DNA of 64,000 nt, from the NCBI GenBank assembly GCA_020809425.1, contig JAGGDC010000001.1, positions 2,059,001-2,123,000 on the forward strand, given 5' to 3'. This document shows positions 20,600-30,138 of this stretch, piece after piece. The first letter of the stretch is position 1, and every line of letters begins with the position of its first letter. Both the position numbers and the translations under genes were made by a program. The DNA is from Candidatus Synoicihabitans palmerolidicus. Lineage in GTDB: Bacteria; Verrucomicrobiota; Verrucomicrobiia; Opitutales; Opitutaceae. The notes beneath the pieces were generated by a model. It worked only from the letters and a program-made list of their open reading frames with translations. It ran no database searches and was not told the DNA's origin.

Positions 20600-21505
20600 T
20601 CAAAACCGCGTCACGCCGATGGGCGTTCCCGGCGTATCCATCAACGCGGCTGGGGCAAACAACCCTGCTGCGAATTCCAAGTCCAAAGCGGCACCAGTCA
20701 CTTCGAACCGCACTTTGTCGCGGGTCTTTTCGTCCCGCACGTCGATGGATTTCACGATCCACTGATCGTCGAGTTTCTTCAGGTCGAGCACGGTGAGTTT
20801 GCGTTGCGTGGATTCATTGCCGTCCAGAATCACGGCTTGCATAAGCGCGTTGAACTGAGCGTCCAGATGCAGCCTCACTCCGGCGATCTCGGGACGGGCC
20901 GCGGCGAAGGAATCGGGCGGATACATCAAAAACGCGTGGACGGCTCTGCCTAGAATCTTGGTGACGCCCTCGTAGATGAAATCATCCCAGTAGATAAAAG
21001 GCATTTGGAGCTCAAACATCGATATGCCGGTGCCCAAAATTGGATCCAACAACGTAGAAGGGCCCAACTGTTCGACTCCAGTCGGAAGGGATGACTCCGC
21101 GGAGTGAGAGACACGATGGCGCCAAGCGCTGGGTTGAGGGCCGCTCTGGCCGAGAAGTTGCAGTTCTATTTCGCCGGAGCTGGCAAACAGTGCGCTCCGA
21201 AAGATGGGGCCGATGTCATTACGTGCTCCCCACATTGCGCCCTTGAGAACGGACGCTTTTCCGCGTCGAGGCAGCACTCGTAAATTGAATTCGAGGAAAT
21301 AGTCTCCGGGGAGTCCCATGCGGCGAAACTCCGACATGATCTCACGCCCACTCTCGAGTGTAGCACTCTGGATCGAGATGTAGCGAGGCTCCAAGCGCTT
21401 GCCCTTGTGCTGAGCCACACCAAGCGAAGCGGTGGAAAGAAACGCGCAAAAAAGGCAGACCGCACTTACGGCCTGCCCAAAAAACGTATGTGGGCTACGC
21501 GTCAT
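20600..21505 (-). CDS. LolA-like outer-membrane lipoprotein-sorting protein
   Basis: 301 residues with an N-terminal signal peptide (SAVCLFCAFLSTASLGVAQ). The body shows the half-barrel pattern of the LolA/LolB-like proteins annotated as outer membrane lipoprotein-sorting, with ELQMPFIYWDDFIYEG and a late KLDDQWIVKSIDVRDEKT segment. It probably acts in the periplasm on lipids or lipoproteins. The ATG at 21505 is chosen for the signal peptide. It starts 19 bases after the secG stop, so co-transcription is likely. Intact. Confidence 0.7.
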   Translation of the reverse strand: MTRSPHTFFGQAVSAVCLFCAFLSTASLGVAQHKGKRLEPRYISIQSATLESGREIMSEFRRMGLPGDYFLEFNLRVLPRRGKASVLKGAMWGARNDIGPIFRSALFASSGEIELQLLGQSGPQPSAWRHRVSHSAESSLPTGVEQLGPSTLLDPILGTGISMFELQMPFIYWDDFIYEGVTKILGRAVHAFLMYPPDSFAAARPEIAGVRLHLDAQFNALMQAVILDGNESTQRKLTVLDLKKLDDQWIVKSIDVRDEKTRDKVRFEVTGAALDLEFAAGLFAPAALMDTPGTPIGVTRF

Positions 21506-21524
21506 TCGCGCCTTGACTCGCGAA

Positions 21525-21926
21525 TCAGGGTTGAGGTTCCGCGGTGACGGGCGCTTCAGGCACCACGTCCGCAGGTTGGTCGCCAGCGGCTTCCATGGTG
21601 GCGGGAGCGAAGATGTCATCGGCGGGCGCGGTTGTGGCGGTTGATTCGATCGTAGGCAGAGCGGACTCGGCTTCAATGACTGCGTGGTTACGCACGTAAA
21701 TGTGACCTAAGTAGAGGAGCAAGCTCAGTACAAAAAAGGCGACTGCCGCATTGATGGTGCCCTTGGTCAGCACGTTGCCAGTGTCTGCGCCGAAGGTTGC
21801 TTCAGCACCGCCGAGGGCAGCACCCATGCCTCCATCGTTTTTGGCCTTCTGCATGAGGACCACAAGGACCAAGAAAAGGGACACGAGGATGAGGACGAAC
21901 GTGAAAATCACGATGAGGAGTTCCAT
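21525..21926 (-). CDS. secG: preprotein translocase subunit SecG
   Basis: Small membrane subunit of the SecYEG channel. Two hydrophobic helices (residues 3-25 and about 55-78) flank the diagnostic loop [18 protein letters not shown]. The acidic, Pro/Ala-rich C-terminal tail makes it longer (133 aa) than the usual 75-110. Intact, upstream of the LolA-like gene with which it is probably co-transcribed. Confidence 0.92.
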   Translation of the reverse strand: MELLIVIFTFVLILVSLFLVLVVLMQKAKNDGGMGAALGGAEATFGADTGNVLTKGTINAAVAFFVLSLLLYLGHIYVRNHAVIEAESALPTIESTATTAPADDIFAPATMEAAGDQPADVVPEAPVTAEPQP

Positions 21927-22019
21927 GGAAAAGGAACAACTGAGCAGGTCAGACCGAGGGTTGTCAATGCCCGGAGTCCGTATGGTTTAAAGGAGAGGAG
22001 TTTAGGTGCAGATTATCTC

Positions 22020-22970
22020 TCAGGCTTCGACGCCCAACTTGTCTAGAATGCGCTGCAAATCGTCGTTTCCAGCGTATTGAATAACAATTTGGCCTTTCTT
22101 CGGGGTGTGTTTCAGGGCCACGCGAGCGCCTAAATGAGAAGTGAGCTTCTTTTCGATTCCGGCAATCGCTGCGAATTCAGCCGGAGTTCCTCCTTTTTGG
22201 GTAGATTTTTTGCCGCCGGATCCACCTGCTTTTTTCTCCTGCACGAGTTTTTCGGTGGCCCGCACACTGAAACCGTCTTCGATGACACGACGAGCGATCA
22301 CAGCTCGTTCTTCGGCGTTTTCGATGCCTAGTAGTACCTTGGCGTGTCCGAAACTCAGAATGCCTTTGGATACGTAGCCCTGCAGCTCCGCGTCCAAGGC
22401 GAGGAGGCGCAACGTGTTCGCGACGGAAGCGCGGCTCTTCCCTACCCGATCCGCCGCCTGTTCTTGGGTCAGATCAAAATCGCGGATAAGACTGGCAAAG
22501 CCATACGCCTCTTCAATGGGGTTGAGCCCTTCGCGTTGTAAGTTCTCGATCAAGCCGAGTGCGGCGGCCGACGCGTTGCTCGCCTCCACGATGCGGGAGG
22601 GAATCGTCTTGATCTTGAGGACCTGATAGGCACGCCAACGGCGCTCTCCGGCGATCAACTCGTAGTGACCGGTCTTGAGCTTGCGCACCACGATCGGTTG
22701 CAGAAGTCCCTCGGATTTGATGCTTTCCGCTAGTTCGGTGAGATGCTCCGCTTGGATTTCGCGGCGGGCTTGGTAAGGACTGGCTTCGATCTTACTGACC
22801 GTGATCTCCTCGAATCCAGGCGTGGGAGGCGGGGGGGAGGGGTTACCGGCACCACTGGCAAGATTACCAAGGGACTTGGCGGCTGCCTGAGCGGTGGGTG
22901 ATTTCGACGACGCGGCGCTGGCGATCAGTCCGCCGAGTCCGCGGCCTAGACGTGATTTGGAAGCGGCCAT
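22020..22970 (-). CDS. parB: chromosome partitioning protein ParB
   Basis: 316 residues. N-terminal box SRLGRGLGGLI, then the ParB CTPase domain with SPYQARREI, IVVRKLKTGHYELIAGERRW and ALGLIENLQREGLNPIEEA. The HTH for parS binding is around QEQAADRVGKSRASVANTLR, and a C-terminal dimer domain follows. It loads at parS near the origin with ParA, but parA is not in this window. The ATG at 22970 lies 3 bases from the stop of the LysM gene, so they form an operon. Intact. Confidence 0.95.
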   Translation of the reverse strand: MAASKSRLGRGLGGLIASAASSKSPTAQAAAKSLGNLASGAGNPSPPPPTPGFEEITVSKIEASPYQARREIQAEHLTELAESIKSEGLLQPIVVRKLKTGHYELIAGERRWRAYQVLKIKTIPSRIVEASNASAAALGLIENLQREGLNPIEEAYGFASLIRDFDLTQEQAADRVGKSRASVANTLRLLALDAELQGYVSKGILSFGHAKVLLGIENAEERAVIARRVIEDGFSVRATEKLVQEKKAGGSGGKKSTQKGGTPAEFAAIAGIEKKLTSHLGARVALKHTPKKGQIVIQYAGNDDLQRILDKLGVEA

Positions 22971-22973
22971 GAA

Positions 22974-23549
22974 TTATTGTCCCCCGGGGATGAACAGCGT
23001 TCTACCGACTTGAATTCTGGTTGGGTCGGTAATGCGGTTCGCGTTTTGAATGTTTTTCACCGTGGAATTAAACCGACTGGCGATGCTGGATAGCGTATCC
23101 CCTTTTTGGACGGTATAGCTCAATCCGTCCTTGGGGAAATTGTCGTCAAATTTCGGAGTCGAGATGGCGGCACGTACGACCATGCCCTTCACGACGGAGT
23201 CCAAGGCGTCATTGGTTTCGCGGGCCAATTTTCCGACGGCCTGGGTGAGTTGCGAACGGGTCGTGCCGTCGCCCGAGTTAATGGCTTGATTCAACTCTGC
23301 GACCGCCTCGTTCAATTGCACGACGGTGGCGTAAGTGCGGTCCATTCCATTGGTCGCGGCTAACAAGGCTGTGTTGTCGCGTTCAAGCTGTTCTATTCTC
23401 AATGCCATGGAACCGATGCGTTGCACCATGATCCGCACGTCTTCCCGTAACCCCGCAACTTGACCACCGAGATTTTGGGGCGGCATTTGGGCCCACCCGA
23501 GTGAGCCGGCGCCCAGGCAGAGAAGTCCGATCAACGCAGATTTAATCAT
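22974..23549 (-). CDS. secreted LysM-domain protein
   Basis: 191 residues with a signal peptide (MIKSALIGLLCLGAGSLGWA). A coiled-coil stretch of about 110 residues follows (MALRIEQLERDNTALL), then one C-terminal LysM domain from about residue 143 (YTVQKGDTLSSIASRFN ... RIQVGRTLFIPGG). It should bind peptidoglycan in the periplasm. No catalytic domain. It directly precedes parB. Confidence 0.88.
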   Translation of the reverse strand: MIKSALIGLLCLGAGSLGWAQMPPQNLGGQVAGLREDVRIMVQRIGSMALRIEQLERDNTALLAATNGMDRTYATVVQLNEAVAELNQAINSGDGTTRSQLTQAVGKLARETNDALDSVVKGMVVRAAISTPKFDDNFPKDGLSYTVQKGDTLSSIASRFNSTVKNIQNANRITDPTRIQVGRTLFIPGGQ

Positions 23550-23628
23550 GGTCGCGGAGCTTGGGAAAAACCATCGGCGAAAACAAGCGACATGTCGGTT
23601 CTGTCCACGGTTTGCCCTACTCAGACGG

Positions 23629-24612
23629 TCAAGATTGTGTTCTGACCAACGTCGGCATGGTCACGGAAGGCAGGATTGTGCCGGCTTCAACCGTGAAGCC
23701 ACGTAGAAAGTCAGCGGTGGGCAACATGCGACCACCGGGACGTTGCAGCTTCAATAGGCGGACCAACCCTTGGGGGGTACTCACCAACAACTCCTGGTCA
23801 AAGTTACTGATTATGGATCCCGGCTCGCCCTGCCCCTCCAATGTGTCGGCCTGTCCGAGTTTGATGATCTGGCCGTTGATTTCCGTGCGGCAGCCAGGCC
23901 ACGGAAACAAGCCGTTGATTCGGGCCGATACCGCGCGAGCGGGACGAGTAAAATCCAATACTCCATCGTCTTTGATCAAACGTCGGCAAAAATTTGCGCC
24001 GGCATGATCTTGAGGAACAAACGCCAATTCCCCCGCGGCCAGTCGCGGAAGGTTACGGGAAACCAGCGGCACACAAGCCGCGGCAAGTGTAGCCTTAATA
24101 TCCAAACCCGTATCCAGAGTCTCGATATCCACTGATTCGACGTCGGCTACGGGCCCGGCGTCCAGTTCCCGTACGATGCGCATGAGCGCAACTCCGGTTT
24201 GGGCGTCTCCGCTGGCGATGGCGGTTTGGATGGGGGAAGCACCGCGATATTTGGGCAATAAGGACGCGTGCAGATTCAAGGTGCCAAGGCGTGGAGCTTG
24301 GATGAATTTCTCGCCTAGGATATGGCCGTAAGCCATGACCAGAGTCAGATCCGGCGCATCTGCGGTGAGTCGGGCGCGTGCTTCTGCGGTGAGTTTTTCA
24401 GGTTGTCTCACCTCAATGCCGTGAGCGCTGGCCCACTGCTTAATCTCGTTGGCCACAAATCGTTGCCCCCGCCCTACCGGACGGTCGGGTTGGGTGTAGA
24501 CCGTCGATATCTGGGCTAAAGCCCGACCTTCCTGACCGAGGAACCAGTCCAATAATGGCAACGCGATGGGATCGCTGCCCATAAATACCACTTTGAGTCG
24601 GTTAGTCTTCAA
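23629..24612 (-). CDS. fmt: methionyl-tRNA formyltransferase
   Basis: Formylates Met-tRNAi with 10-formyl-THF for translation initiation. Core motifs are VFMGSDPIALPLLDWFL, LTLVMAYGHILGEKF and the catalytic Asn-His segment GTLNLHASLLPKYRGASPIQ; the C-terminal tRNA-binding domain is complete. The ATG before GSDP is too far in, since it would delete the first strand. A TTG at 24612 (reading KTNRLKVVF) or GTG at 24591 is likelier; TTG gives 327 residues, the family length, and overlaps the der stop by about 11 bases. Intact. Confidence 0.93.
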   Translation of the reverse strand: MKTNRLKVVFMGSDPIALPLLDWFLGQEGRALAQISTVYTQPDRPVGRGQRFVANEIKQWASAHGIEVRQPEKLTAEARARLTADAPDLTLVMAYGHILGEKFIQAPRLGTLNLHASLLPKYRGASPIQTAIASGDAQTGVALMRIVRELDAGPVADVESVDIETLDTGLDIKATLAAACVPLVSRNLPRLAAGELAFVPQDHAGANFCRRLIKDDGVLDFTRPARAVSARINGLFPWPGCRTEINGQIIKLGQADTLEGQGEPGSIISNFDQELLVSTPQGLVRLLKLQRPGGRMLPTADFLRGFTVEAGTILPSVTMPTLVRTQS

Positions 24613-26083
24613 GAATCTGAAATCCACCAAATTCGAGTTCCGTCTGCGGATCATCTCCGGTGCGCTTGCGCAAGGGGCCGTGTTTCCCTCGGTCTTTATG
24701 GCGCTCCTTGCCGACAAGTTGAAACCTTATCGGGCACCCATGCAGATCGAATTCATTGACGATGCCGCCTTCCAAATAACGTCGGTAATTTTCCGGGAGT
24801 TTTTCTTCCCGATTGCAGAAAATGCGAAAACGGAACGGACGGTTTCCGGTCTGAGTCGCGTAGTAGATTTTGAAGCGACGATTGGAGATGGCCGGCGGAG
24901 GCACCCGCTCGACGAGTCGCTCGATACAGACGTTGAGTTTGGCGGTGGGGATTTTGGTATCGAGCAGGTGGTTCACCTTCACGGCCGCGTTCAGCATGCG
25001 GTCGATTTCAAACGCACTGACGGCGGATACAAAGATTACCGGAGATCCGGGAGTAAAAAAGAGCCGCTCAAAAAGAGCCTTTTCGTACTTTCCCCGGTAG
25101 TCGCGCTCGCTCTTGTAAACGTGGGTGGACTGGTCGTCATCCTTGAACGCCTGCAAGACGAGATCCCATTTGTTTACGATCACGATGATCGGTTTGTGCT
25201 CCTTGACGGCTTCTCCCGCGATAGCTTTGTCCTGCTGGGTGATTCCGTCCAATGCGTCGACCACCATGTAGATAACGTCAGCCCGTGGAATGGCATCGAG
25301 TGAGCGCAGACGGGAGAAGTATTCGACCGGTGAAGCCAGCTTGGTCTGAGCTTTGATGCCTGCCGTATCGATCAAGCGAAAGGAGACTTTTTTACCGTGG
25401 CGGCTACGGAACAGAAACGGCAGTTCCACTGCATCTCGGGTCGTGCCCGGAGTGGCACTCACGACAAGCCTTTCGCTCTTGAGTAGACGGTTGGCCAACG
25501 AAGATTTCCCCACGTTGGGTCGACCGATGAAACAGACGCAGAGCGGGTCTGCGGCGGTCTTGGTAGACTCCTCCTCTTCGGGAGGAGGGCCCAGGCGTTC
25601 GAGGATAGCCTCGCGCAGCTCGCCCTCCCCGCGTCCATGTTCGGCGGAAACTTGATGAGGCTCGCCCAAACCGAGTCGATAGGCTTCTGCCAGATCGAGT
25701 TTCTCCTCACCGAAGTCGGCTTTATTCATGACCAGAAGGACCTCTTTTTTGGTGCGACGTAGCATCTGTCCGATACGGACATCGAGCGCCGTGATTCCGT
25801 CGATCCCATCGATGATGAAGAGGATCAAATCAGCGGTCGCGATGGCGAAATCGACCTGACGCTCGGATGCGGCGGTCAGCTCGGCCGTGCTTTCGCCACC
25901 CACCAAGCCGATACCGCCGGTGTCGAGCAAAGTGTAAGCCCCGTCGGTGACGGCGGCCGAAACCACGTCTCGAGTGATACCCGCTTGATCGTGCACGATG
26001 GACACGCGGCGGGCGACCAGCCGATTAAATAAACGGCTTTTGCCCACGTTGGGGCGTCCGACAATAGCTACAGCGCGGGGCAT
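24602..26083 (-). CDS. der: ribosome assembly GTPase Der (EngA)
   Basis: 493 residues with two tandem G domains: G1 motifs GRPNVGKSRLFNRL near residue 8 and GRPNVGKSSLANRL in the second half, with DTGG and DTAG G3 motifs and NKAD and NKWD G4 motifs. A C-terminal KH-like domain follows (PPPAISNRRFKIYYATQTG). Essential for 50S assembly. The ATG at 26083 gives the standard MPRAVAIVGRPN start. The end is a little extended and overlaps the fmt start. Intact. Confidence 0.96.
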   Translation of the reverse strand: MPRAVAIVGRPNVGKSRLFNRLVARRVSIVHDQAGITRDVVSAAVTDGAYTLLDTGGIGLVGGESTAELTAASERQVDFAIATADLILFIIDGIDGITALDVRIGQMLRRTKKEVLLVMNKADFGEEKLDLAEAYRLGLGEPHQVSAEHGRGEGELREAILERLGPPPEEEESTKTAADPLCVCFIGRPNVGKSSLANRLLKSERLVVSATPGTTRDAVELPFLFRSRHGKKVSFRLIDTAGIKAQTKLASPVEYFSRLRSLDAIPRADVIYMVVDALDGITQQDKAIAGEAVKEHKPIIVIVNKWDLVLQAFKDDDQSTHVYKSERDYRGKYEKALFERLFFTPGSPVIFVSAVSAFEIDRMLNAAVKVNHLLDTKIPTAKLNVCIERLVERVPPPAISNRRFKIYYATQTGNRPFRFRIFCNREEKLPENYRRYLEGGIVNEFDLHGCPIRFQLVGKERHKDRGKHGPLRKRTGDDPQTELEFGGFQILED

Positions 26084-26117
26084 TATTTTGCTTCGATTAA
26101 AGGGGGGGAATACGGGA

Positions 26118-27299
26118 TCAGGATCGGGAACGCTCGACAAACCGCTCCATGCGGTCGCAAGCGTCGATGAGTTTTTCGTAGCTGGTCGCGAAACAGGCTC
26201 GCATGTGACCGGTGCCTCCGGGGCCAAAGGCGGTGCCAGGCACCACCGCGACTTTTTCCTGTTGGAGCAGGCCGACGGAGAAGGCTTTTGCGTTCATCCC
26301 CACGTCGGAGACTCGCGGGAAGGCGTAAAACGAGCCTCGCGGGGAATGGCAACCCAGGCCGATCTCGTTGAACCGGCGAACCACTAGGTCGCGACGACGG
26401 TGATACTGCTCACGCATCTTGGCCACCGCGTCGGCGCCGTTGCGCAGCGCTTCGAGGGCTCCTTCTTGGGCGATGATGGACGCACACATCATGGCATATT
26501 GATGCACTTTCATCATGGCATCGATCAGCACAGCGGGACCGCAGGCATAGCCGATTCGCCAACCTGTCATAGCGAAGGCCTTGGAGAATCCGTGCAGAAA
26601 AATCGTGCGTTCAGCCATCCCGGGCAAGGAGGCGATGCTGGTATGCACCCCTTCGAACGTAAGCTCGGAATAGATTTCATCGCTCAGGACCAACAGGTCC
26701 TTGTCACAGGTAAATTTTGCGATCTTGTCCAATTGCTCTTTGGAGCAGGTTCCGCCGGTTGGGTTGCACGGTAAGTTGAGCATGAGGATTTTAGCACCCG
26801 GTTGCCACGCTGCTTCCAAGGCTTCGGCGGTTAGAGCGAAATTGTCCTTCGCGTAGGTTGGCACCGCGATCGCCTCACCGTGCGCCAGCTGAATGCTCGG
26901 GTGGTAGGAGACGTAGCAAGGTTGGTGATACATCACCTTGTCTCCGGGGTTGACGAAGGCACGAAACGCCAAATCCAGAGCCTCCGAAACACCTACGGTC
27001 ACGATGACTTGATCATCATAGCGGTAGTCGATGCCGAAGTTGGCGGACACGTAGGAGGAGATTCCCTTGCGCAGCTCAGGCATGCCGAGATTGGAGGTGT
27101 AGTAGGTTTTACCTTTCTCCAACGCATAAATAGCGTGTTCACGAATATGCCAAGGCGTAGTGAAATCGGGCTCCCCTACTCCAAGAGAGATCACTTCGTC
27201 GCCCTTCATTTTGGCAACAAGTTCGAAGAAGTCGCGGATACCGCTCTTGGGTAGCGTGGACACGTGTCCCGCCACCCACTTATGGGGATTGGCTTGCAT
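26118..27299 (-). CDS. class I/II PLP-dependent aminotransferase
   Basis: 393 residues, fold type I aminotransferase of the aspartate/aromatic kind. The PLP-binding Lys is in HGFSKAFAMTGWRIGY, with NLPCNPTGG, LVLSDEIYSEL and an Arg near the C-terminus for the carboxylate. Substrate specificity (Asp, Ala, aromatic or branched) cannot be read from these motifs. The ATG at 27299 is preferred over an in-frame TTG at 27317 that overlaps the AsnC stop. The regulator upstream is likely co-transcribed and may control amino-acid use. Confidence 0.88.
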   Translation of the reverse strand: MQANPHKWVAGHVSTLPKSGIRDFFELVAKMKGDEVISLGVGEPDFTTPWHIREHAIYALEKGKTYYTSNLGMPELRKGISSYVSANFGIDYRYDDQVIVTVGVSEALDLAFRAFVNPGDKVMYHQPCYVSYHPSIQLAHGEAIAVPTYAKDNFALTAEALEAAWQPGAKILMLNLPCNPTGGTCSKEQLDKIAKFTCDKDLLVLSDEIYSELTFEGVHTSIASLPGMAERTIFLHGFSKAFAMTGWRIGYACGPAVLIDAMMKVHQYAMMCASIIAQEGALEALRNGADAVAKMREQYHRRRDLVVRRFNEIGLGCHSPRGSFYAFPRVSDVGMNAKAFSVGLLQQEKVAVVPGTAFGPGGTGHMRACFATSYEKLIDACDRMERFVERSRS

Positions 27300-27313
27300 G
27301 ATGCGGTGACGCG

Positions 27314-27802
27314 TCAAGGGGCGACGTTGAGGCGGCTGCTAGTCGATTCCTCGGACTCGAGCATGAAGCCTTGATCCTTGTAACAGCGGAGTAGAAAATG
27401 TGTCGCGGTGGACAGGATACCCTCGAAGGTGGAGAGCTTTTCCGAGACGAACGCCGCCACTTTTTGCAACGACTTGCCACGCACGATCACCAGTAAATCG
27501 TATCCTCCGGAGACCAGCATGCAAGTGTGAACCTCATCGAAACGGCTAATACGTTCGGCCAGACGATTAAATCCGCCCTCTCGCTCGGGAGTGACCCGAA
27601 CTTCGATGATGGCCTCGACGGCGGCTTCTGCTGCGGCCTCGCGGGAAAGATCGAGCACTGGACGCCAGCCGAGGAAGATTTTATCTTTTTTCAGCTGTTC
27701 CAAATACTGAACGACTTCGGCTTCGGCAATGCCCGCGACTTGCGCCATTTGCGCAGTCGTGAGACGTCCACCTTCGAGTAACAGCTTTAGCATAGGGTTC
27801 AT
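27314..27802 (-). CDS. AsnC/Lrp-family transcriptional regulator
   Basis: 162 residues: N-terminal winged-helix (LTTAQMAQVAGIAEAEVVQ) and a C-terminal RAM/AsnC ligand domain (EAIIEVRVTPEREGGFNRLA, EVHTCMLVSGGYDLLVIVRG). Lrp-like proteins sense amino acids and bind DNA as octamers. It sits directly upstream of the aminotransferase on the same strand. Intact. Confidence 0.85.
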   Translation of the reverse strand: MNPMLKLLLEGGRLTTAQMAQVAGIAEAEVVQYLEQLKKDKIFLGWRPVLDLSREAAAEAAVEAIIEVRVTPEREGGFNRLAERISRFDEVHTCMLVSGGYDLLVIVRGKSLQKVAAFVSEKLSTFEGILSTATHFLLRCYKDQGFMLESEESTSSRLNVAP

Positions 27803-27871
27803 CGGAACTGGCCATCTTCCCGGGTCGCGGGGTTTTTTCCAGCGAATAAACGGATCAACCGCCTATAGGAG

Positions 27872-29717
27872 CATGATCTTTTCCCGTGACGGGTGAAGTG
27901 ATTGAAGGTCAGCGGTGTAACTTTGAGCTAAACCATTTGGCCGATTTTCGATCTGTTTCAGTGGGATGAAATCTAAAGGTGAAACGGAAAGGGAAGCGAC
28001 GAACGCAACCCCGGAGCAGAAGCACTGGGATCGAAACGTGGAGGTGCGCATGGCCACTGCGGCCGAGCAGGAGTGGTTCGACGCGCAGCTGCACGAGCGG
28101 CACTACTTGGGATCCGGGCATCCGGTGGGCGATTACCTGCGCCAGATTGTCGAAAGAGGGGGGCGGGCGGTGTGGCGCTGCTGGCGTGGGGTCCGGCCTG
28201 CTACGCGCTCAAGGACCGGGACCGGTGGGTGGGCTGGGATGCGACCCGCCGGGTCGAGCGGCTTTCCCTGGTGGTGCAAAACCGCCGCTTTCTACTGCTC
28301 ACCAAGCACGGCGAGGAGCCCAATTTCGCCTCTCAGGTGCTCGCGGCGGCCGTGCGCACGTTGCCGGGCCATTGGCAGGAACGCTTCGGCTATCGGCCGC
28401 TGCTAGCCGAAGACCTTCACCGACCCGGAGGCCTACCAAGGCACGTGCTACAAGGCCTCCGCGTGGGAGCCGGTCGGGACCAGCCAGGGTTACGAACGGC
28501 ACCGAGGCGACTTTTACCGCGAGCACGGCAAACCCATAGCACCTGTGGCTGCTGCGGCCCCTGCACCCCTCGGTCAAGGCCCTGCTGAGCGCCCCCGACC
28601 CCGCTTTGCCCGAGGACTGCCGGGCGGGACTGCGCCGCGCGCCCACCGGCACCCTGCCGCTCAAAAACGGCCAGTTGCCCTCTCTGTTGGAGGCCTTGTG
28701 CGGCGTGCCCGATCCGCGCGCCAAAAACACCCGCTTCAAGATCGGTCCGGTTCTTGGCATCATGGCGCTCGCGCTGCCGGCCGGCCGGCGCGACATCGCG
28801 TCGATCGCTCGTATGGCCAACCTGCTCGACCAAGACCAGCACTTCGCCCTGGCCCTGCCCCGTGAGGCCGGCAAAAAGGTCCGCCTGGCCCCCAGTTACA
28901 GCGTGTTTTACGACGTGCTCACCCGGCTCGATCCGGAGGCCTTTGCCCAGGCCCTCACAACCGCTGGCTCACAGCCCACGCCGGTGCCCTGCCCGGAGCG
29001 CTCGCCCTGGCCATCGTCGATCAAAAGGAAAACACCCCGCGCAGTGAACAGGCCCGCGCCGATGAGGTGTTGGCCGCCGCGTCGTTGGACGAGCAGATCG
29101 TCACACCGGCGACGCCTTGCACGCCACCCGCGAGCAGGTCCGCACCATCGTGGAAAAAGGCGGCGAGTATGTGCCCCAGATCAAAGGCAACCAACCTCAG
29201 CTGAGCGCGCTGGTCCCGCGCGCCCGGACCGTTCCACCCCCCTTTTTTGAGCTGACCGATCCGAGTCGGGGGCCGCGTGACCACCTGGCGGGTGTCCGTG
29301 GTGGTGGCCACGCCCTCGCAAGCCGACTACCCCGGGCTGCGCAGCCTGGTGCTCGTGGACAAAACCACGGTGCGAAAACGCGACCTCACCGAAAGTTGCG
29401 AGCAACGCGCCTACGCCAGCAACCTGGCACCCGCAGAACGCAGCCCTGCGCAAATGCTCGCCTTGATCCGCGGGCACTGGGGCGGAGTGGAGATCCGCAA
29501 CCACTGGCGACGCGACGCCTGCTGGCGCGAAGACCACTCGCGTACCCGCAACGTCAACGCCCCCTGGCCAACCTCGCCCTCTTGCGCAGCGTCCTGCTGC
29601 GCGTCTGCGCCCAACACTGGCCCGAGCGGCCCCTGCCGCACGTCTTCGAATCCTGCCAACATTCCACGCATATCTCCCTGCGCGCCATCCGTTCCCATTC
29701 CCAAAACAAAAGACCAT
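27872..29717. mobile_element. ISAs1-type element with DUF4338 domain
   Basis: Carries a single decayed gene of the ISAs1/H-repeat type. Tentative ends are a near-identical inverted pair, ATGATCTTTT at 27873-27882 and its partner AAAAGACCAT at 29708-29717. They are short and could be chance, so the limits are approximate. The right end abuts an O-antigen ligase segment. Confidence 0.55.
27966..29712 (+). pseudogene. DUF4338 (DruA-like) / ISAs1 transposase fusion, decayed
   Basis: When four or more frameshifts (about 28172, 28405, 28540, 28975, 29270, 29560) are undone, one continuous protein appears. The first 200 residues match DUF4338, the domain of the Druantia protein DruA: WFDAQLHERHYLGSGHPVGD, LLAWGPACYALKDRDRWVGW and YERHRGDFYREHGKPK. 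It then runs into an ISAs1 transposase: LLEALCGVPDPRAKNTRFKI, EYVPQIKGNQPQLS, GHWGGVEIRNHWRRDACW. The first catalytic region (the usual LDGK segment) is deleted between GALAL and AIVDQKEN near 29010. Not functional. Confidence 0.8.
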
Positions 29718-29881
29718 GGCGCACGCCCACAATGACTACCTCCAACTCCTGATCGAAACCGGTCGAACAGGATTGGGTCTGTTTTCCTTGGGACTAGTGG
29801 CTGGATTATTCAGCTACGTCCGCAGTGGGGGCCTCCGCCATGCCGTGGCCCTGACACTGCTCGGCGCCTCAGGCATCACAT
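29716..29881 (+). pseudogene. O-antigen ligase (Wzy/WaaL-like) fragment
   Basis: A 55-residue stretch reading AHAHNDYLQLLIETGRTGLG, the hallmark periplasmic loop of O-antigen ligase/polymerase family proteins, followed by one membrane helix. It is trapped between the ISAs1-type element and IS30 copy B; both ends of the gene are missing. Confidence 0.75.
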
Positions 29882-30040
29882 GCCGTAGTCTAACACTGAG
29901 TGCACAGGCTGAGAGGGAGTGGTTCCCTTTCTCCTAATGCACTATAATGAATACTATACGTTTGATATTGGGATTGATGATTGGCGGGATTGAGGTTGCG
30001 GCAGGCCGCAGGAAGGGAGCGGTGAGCAGCTATACACAAG

Positions 30041-30092
30041 CCAGAGAGAGGACGACCGGCCCGGCTTGCCGGGCCGGTCGTCCTCTCTCTGG
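30041..30092. repeat. 25-bp perfect palindrome in IS30 leader (copy B)
   Basis: Arms 30041-30065 and 30068-30092 are exact reverse complements around a TT loop. The same palindrome in copy A has an AA loop, as if inverted in place. It lies about 45 bases before the transposase GTG. Confidence 0.85.
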
Positions 30093-30138
30093 GAAAAACT
30101 CCGCGCTGGCGTCGTGGGCGCAGAGCGGAGGATTTGGA

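Noticed and set aside
22020..22970. A parS site close to parB
   Set aside because: I found no match to the TGTTTCACGTGAAACA-type palindrome in the surrounding sequence by eye.
27966..29712. Druantia-type defence system from the DUF4338 match
   Set aside because: No DruB-E helicase partners are nearby and the domain is fused to an ISAs1 transposase.
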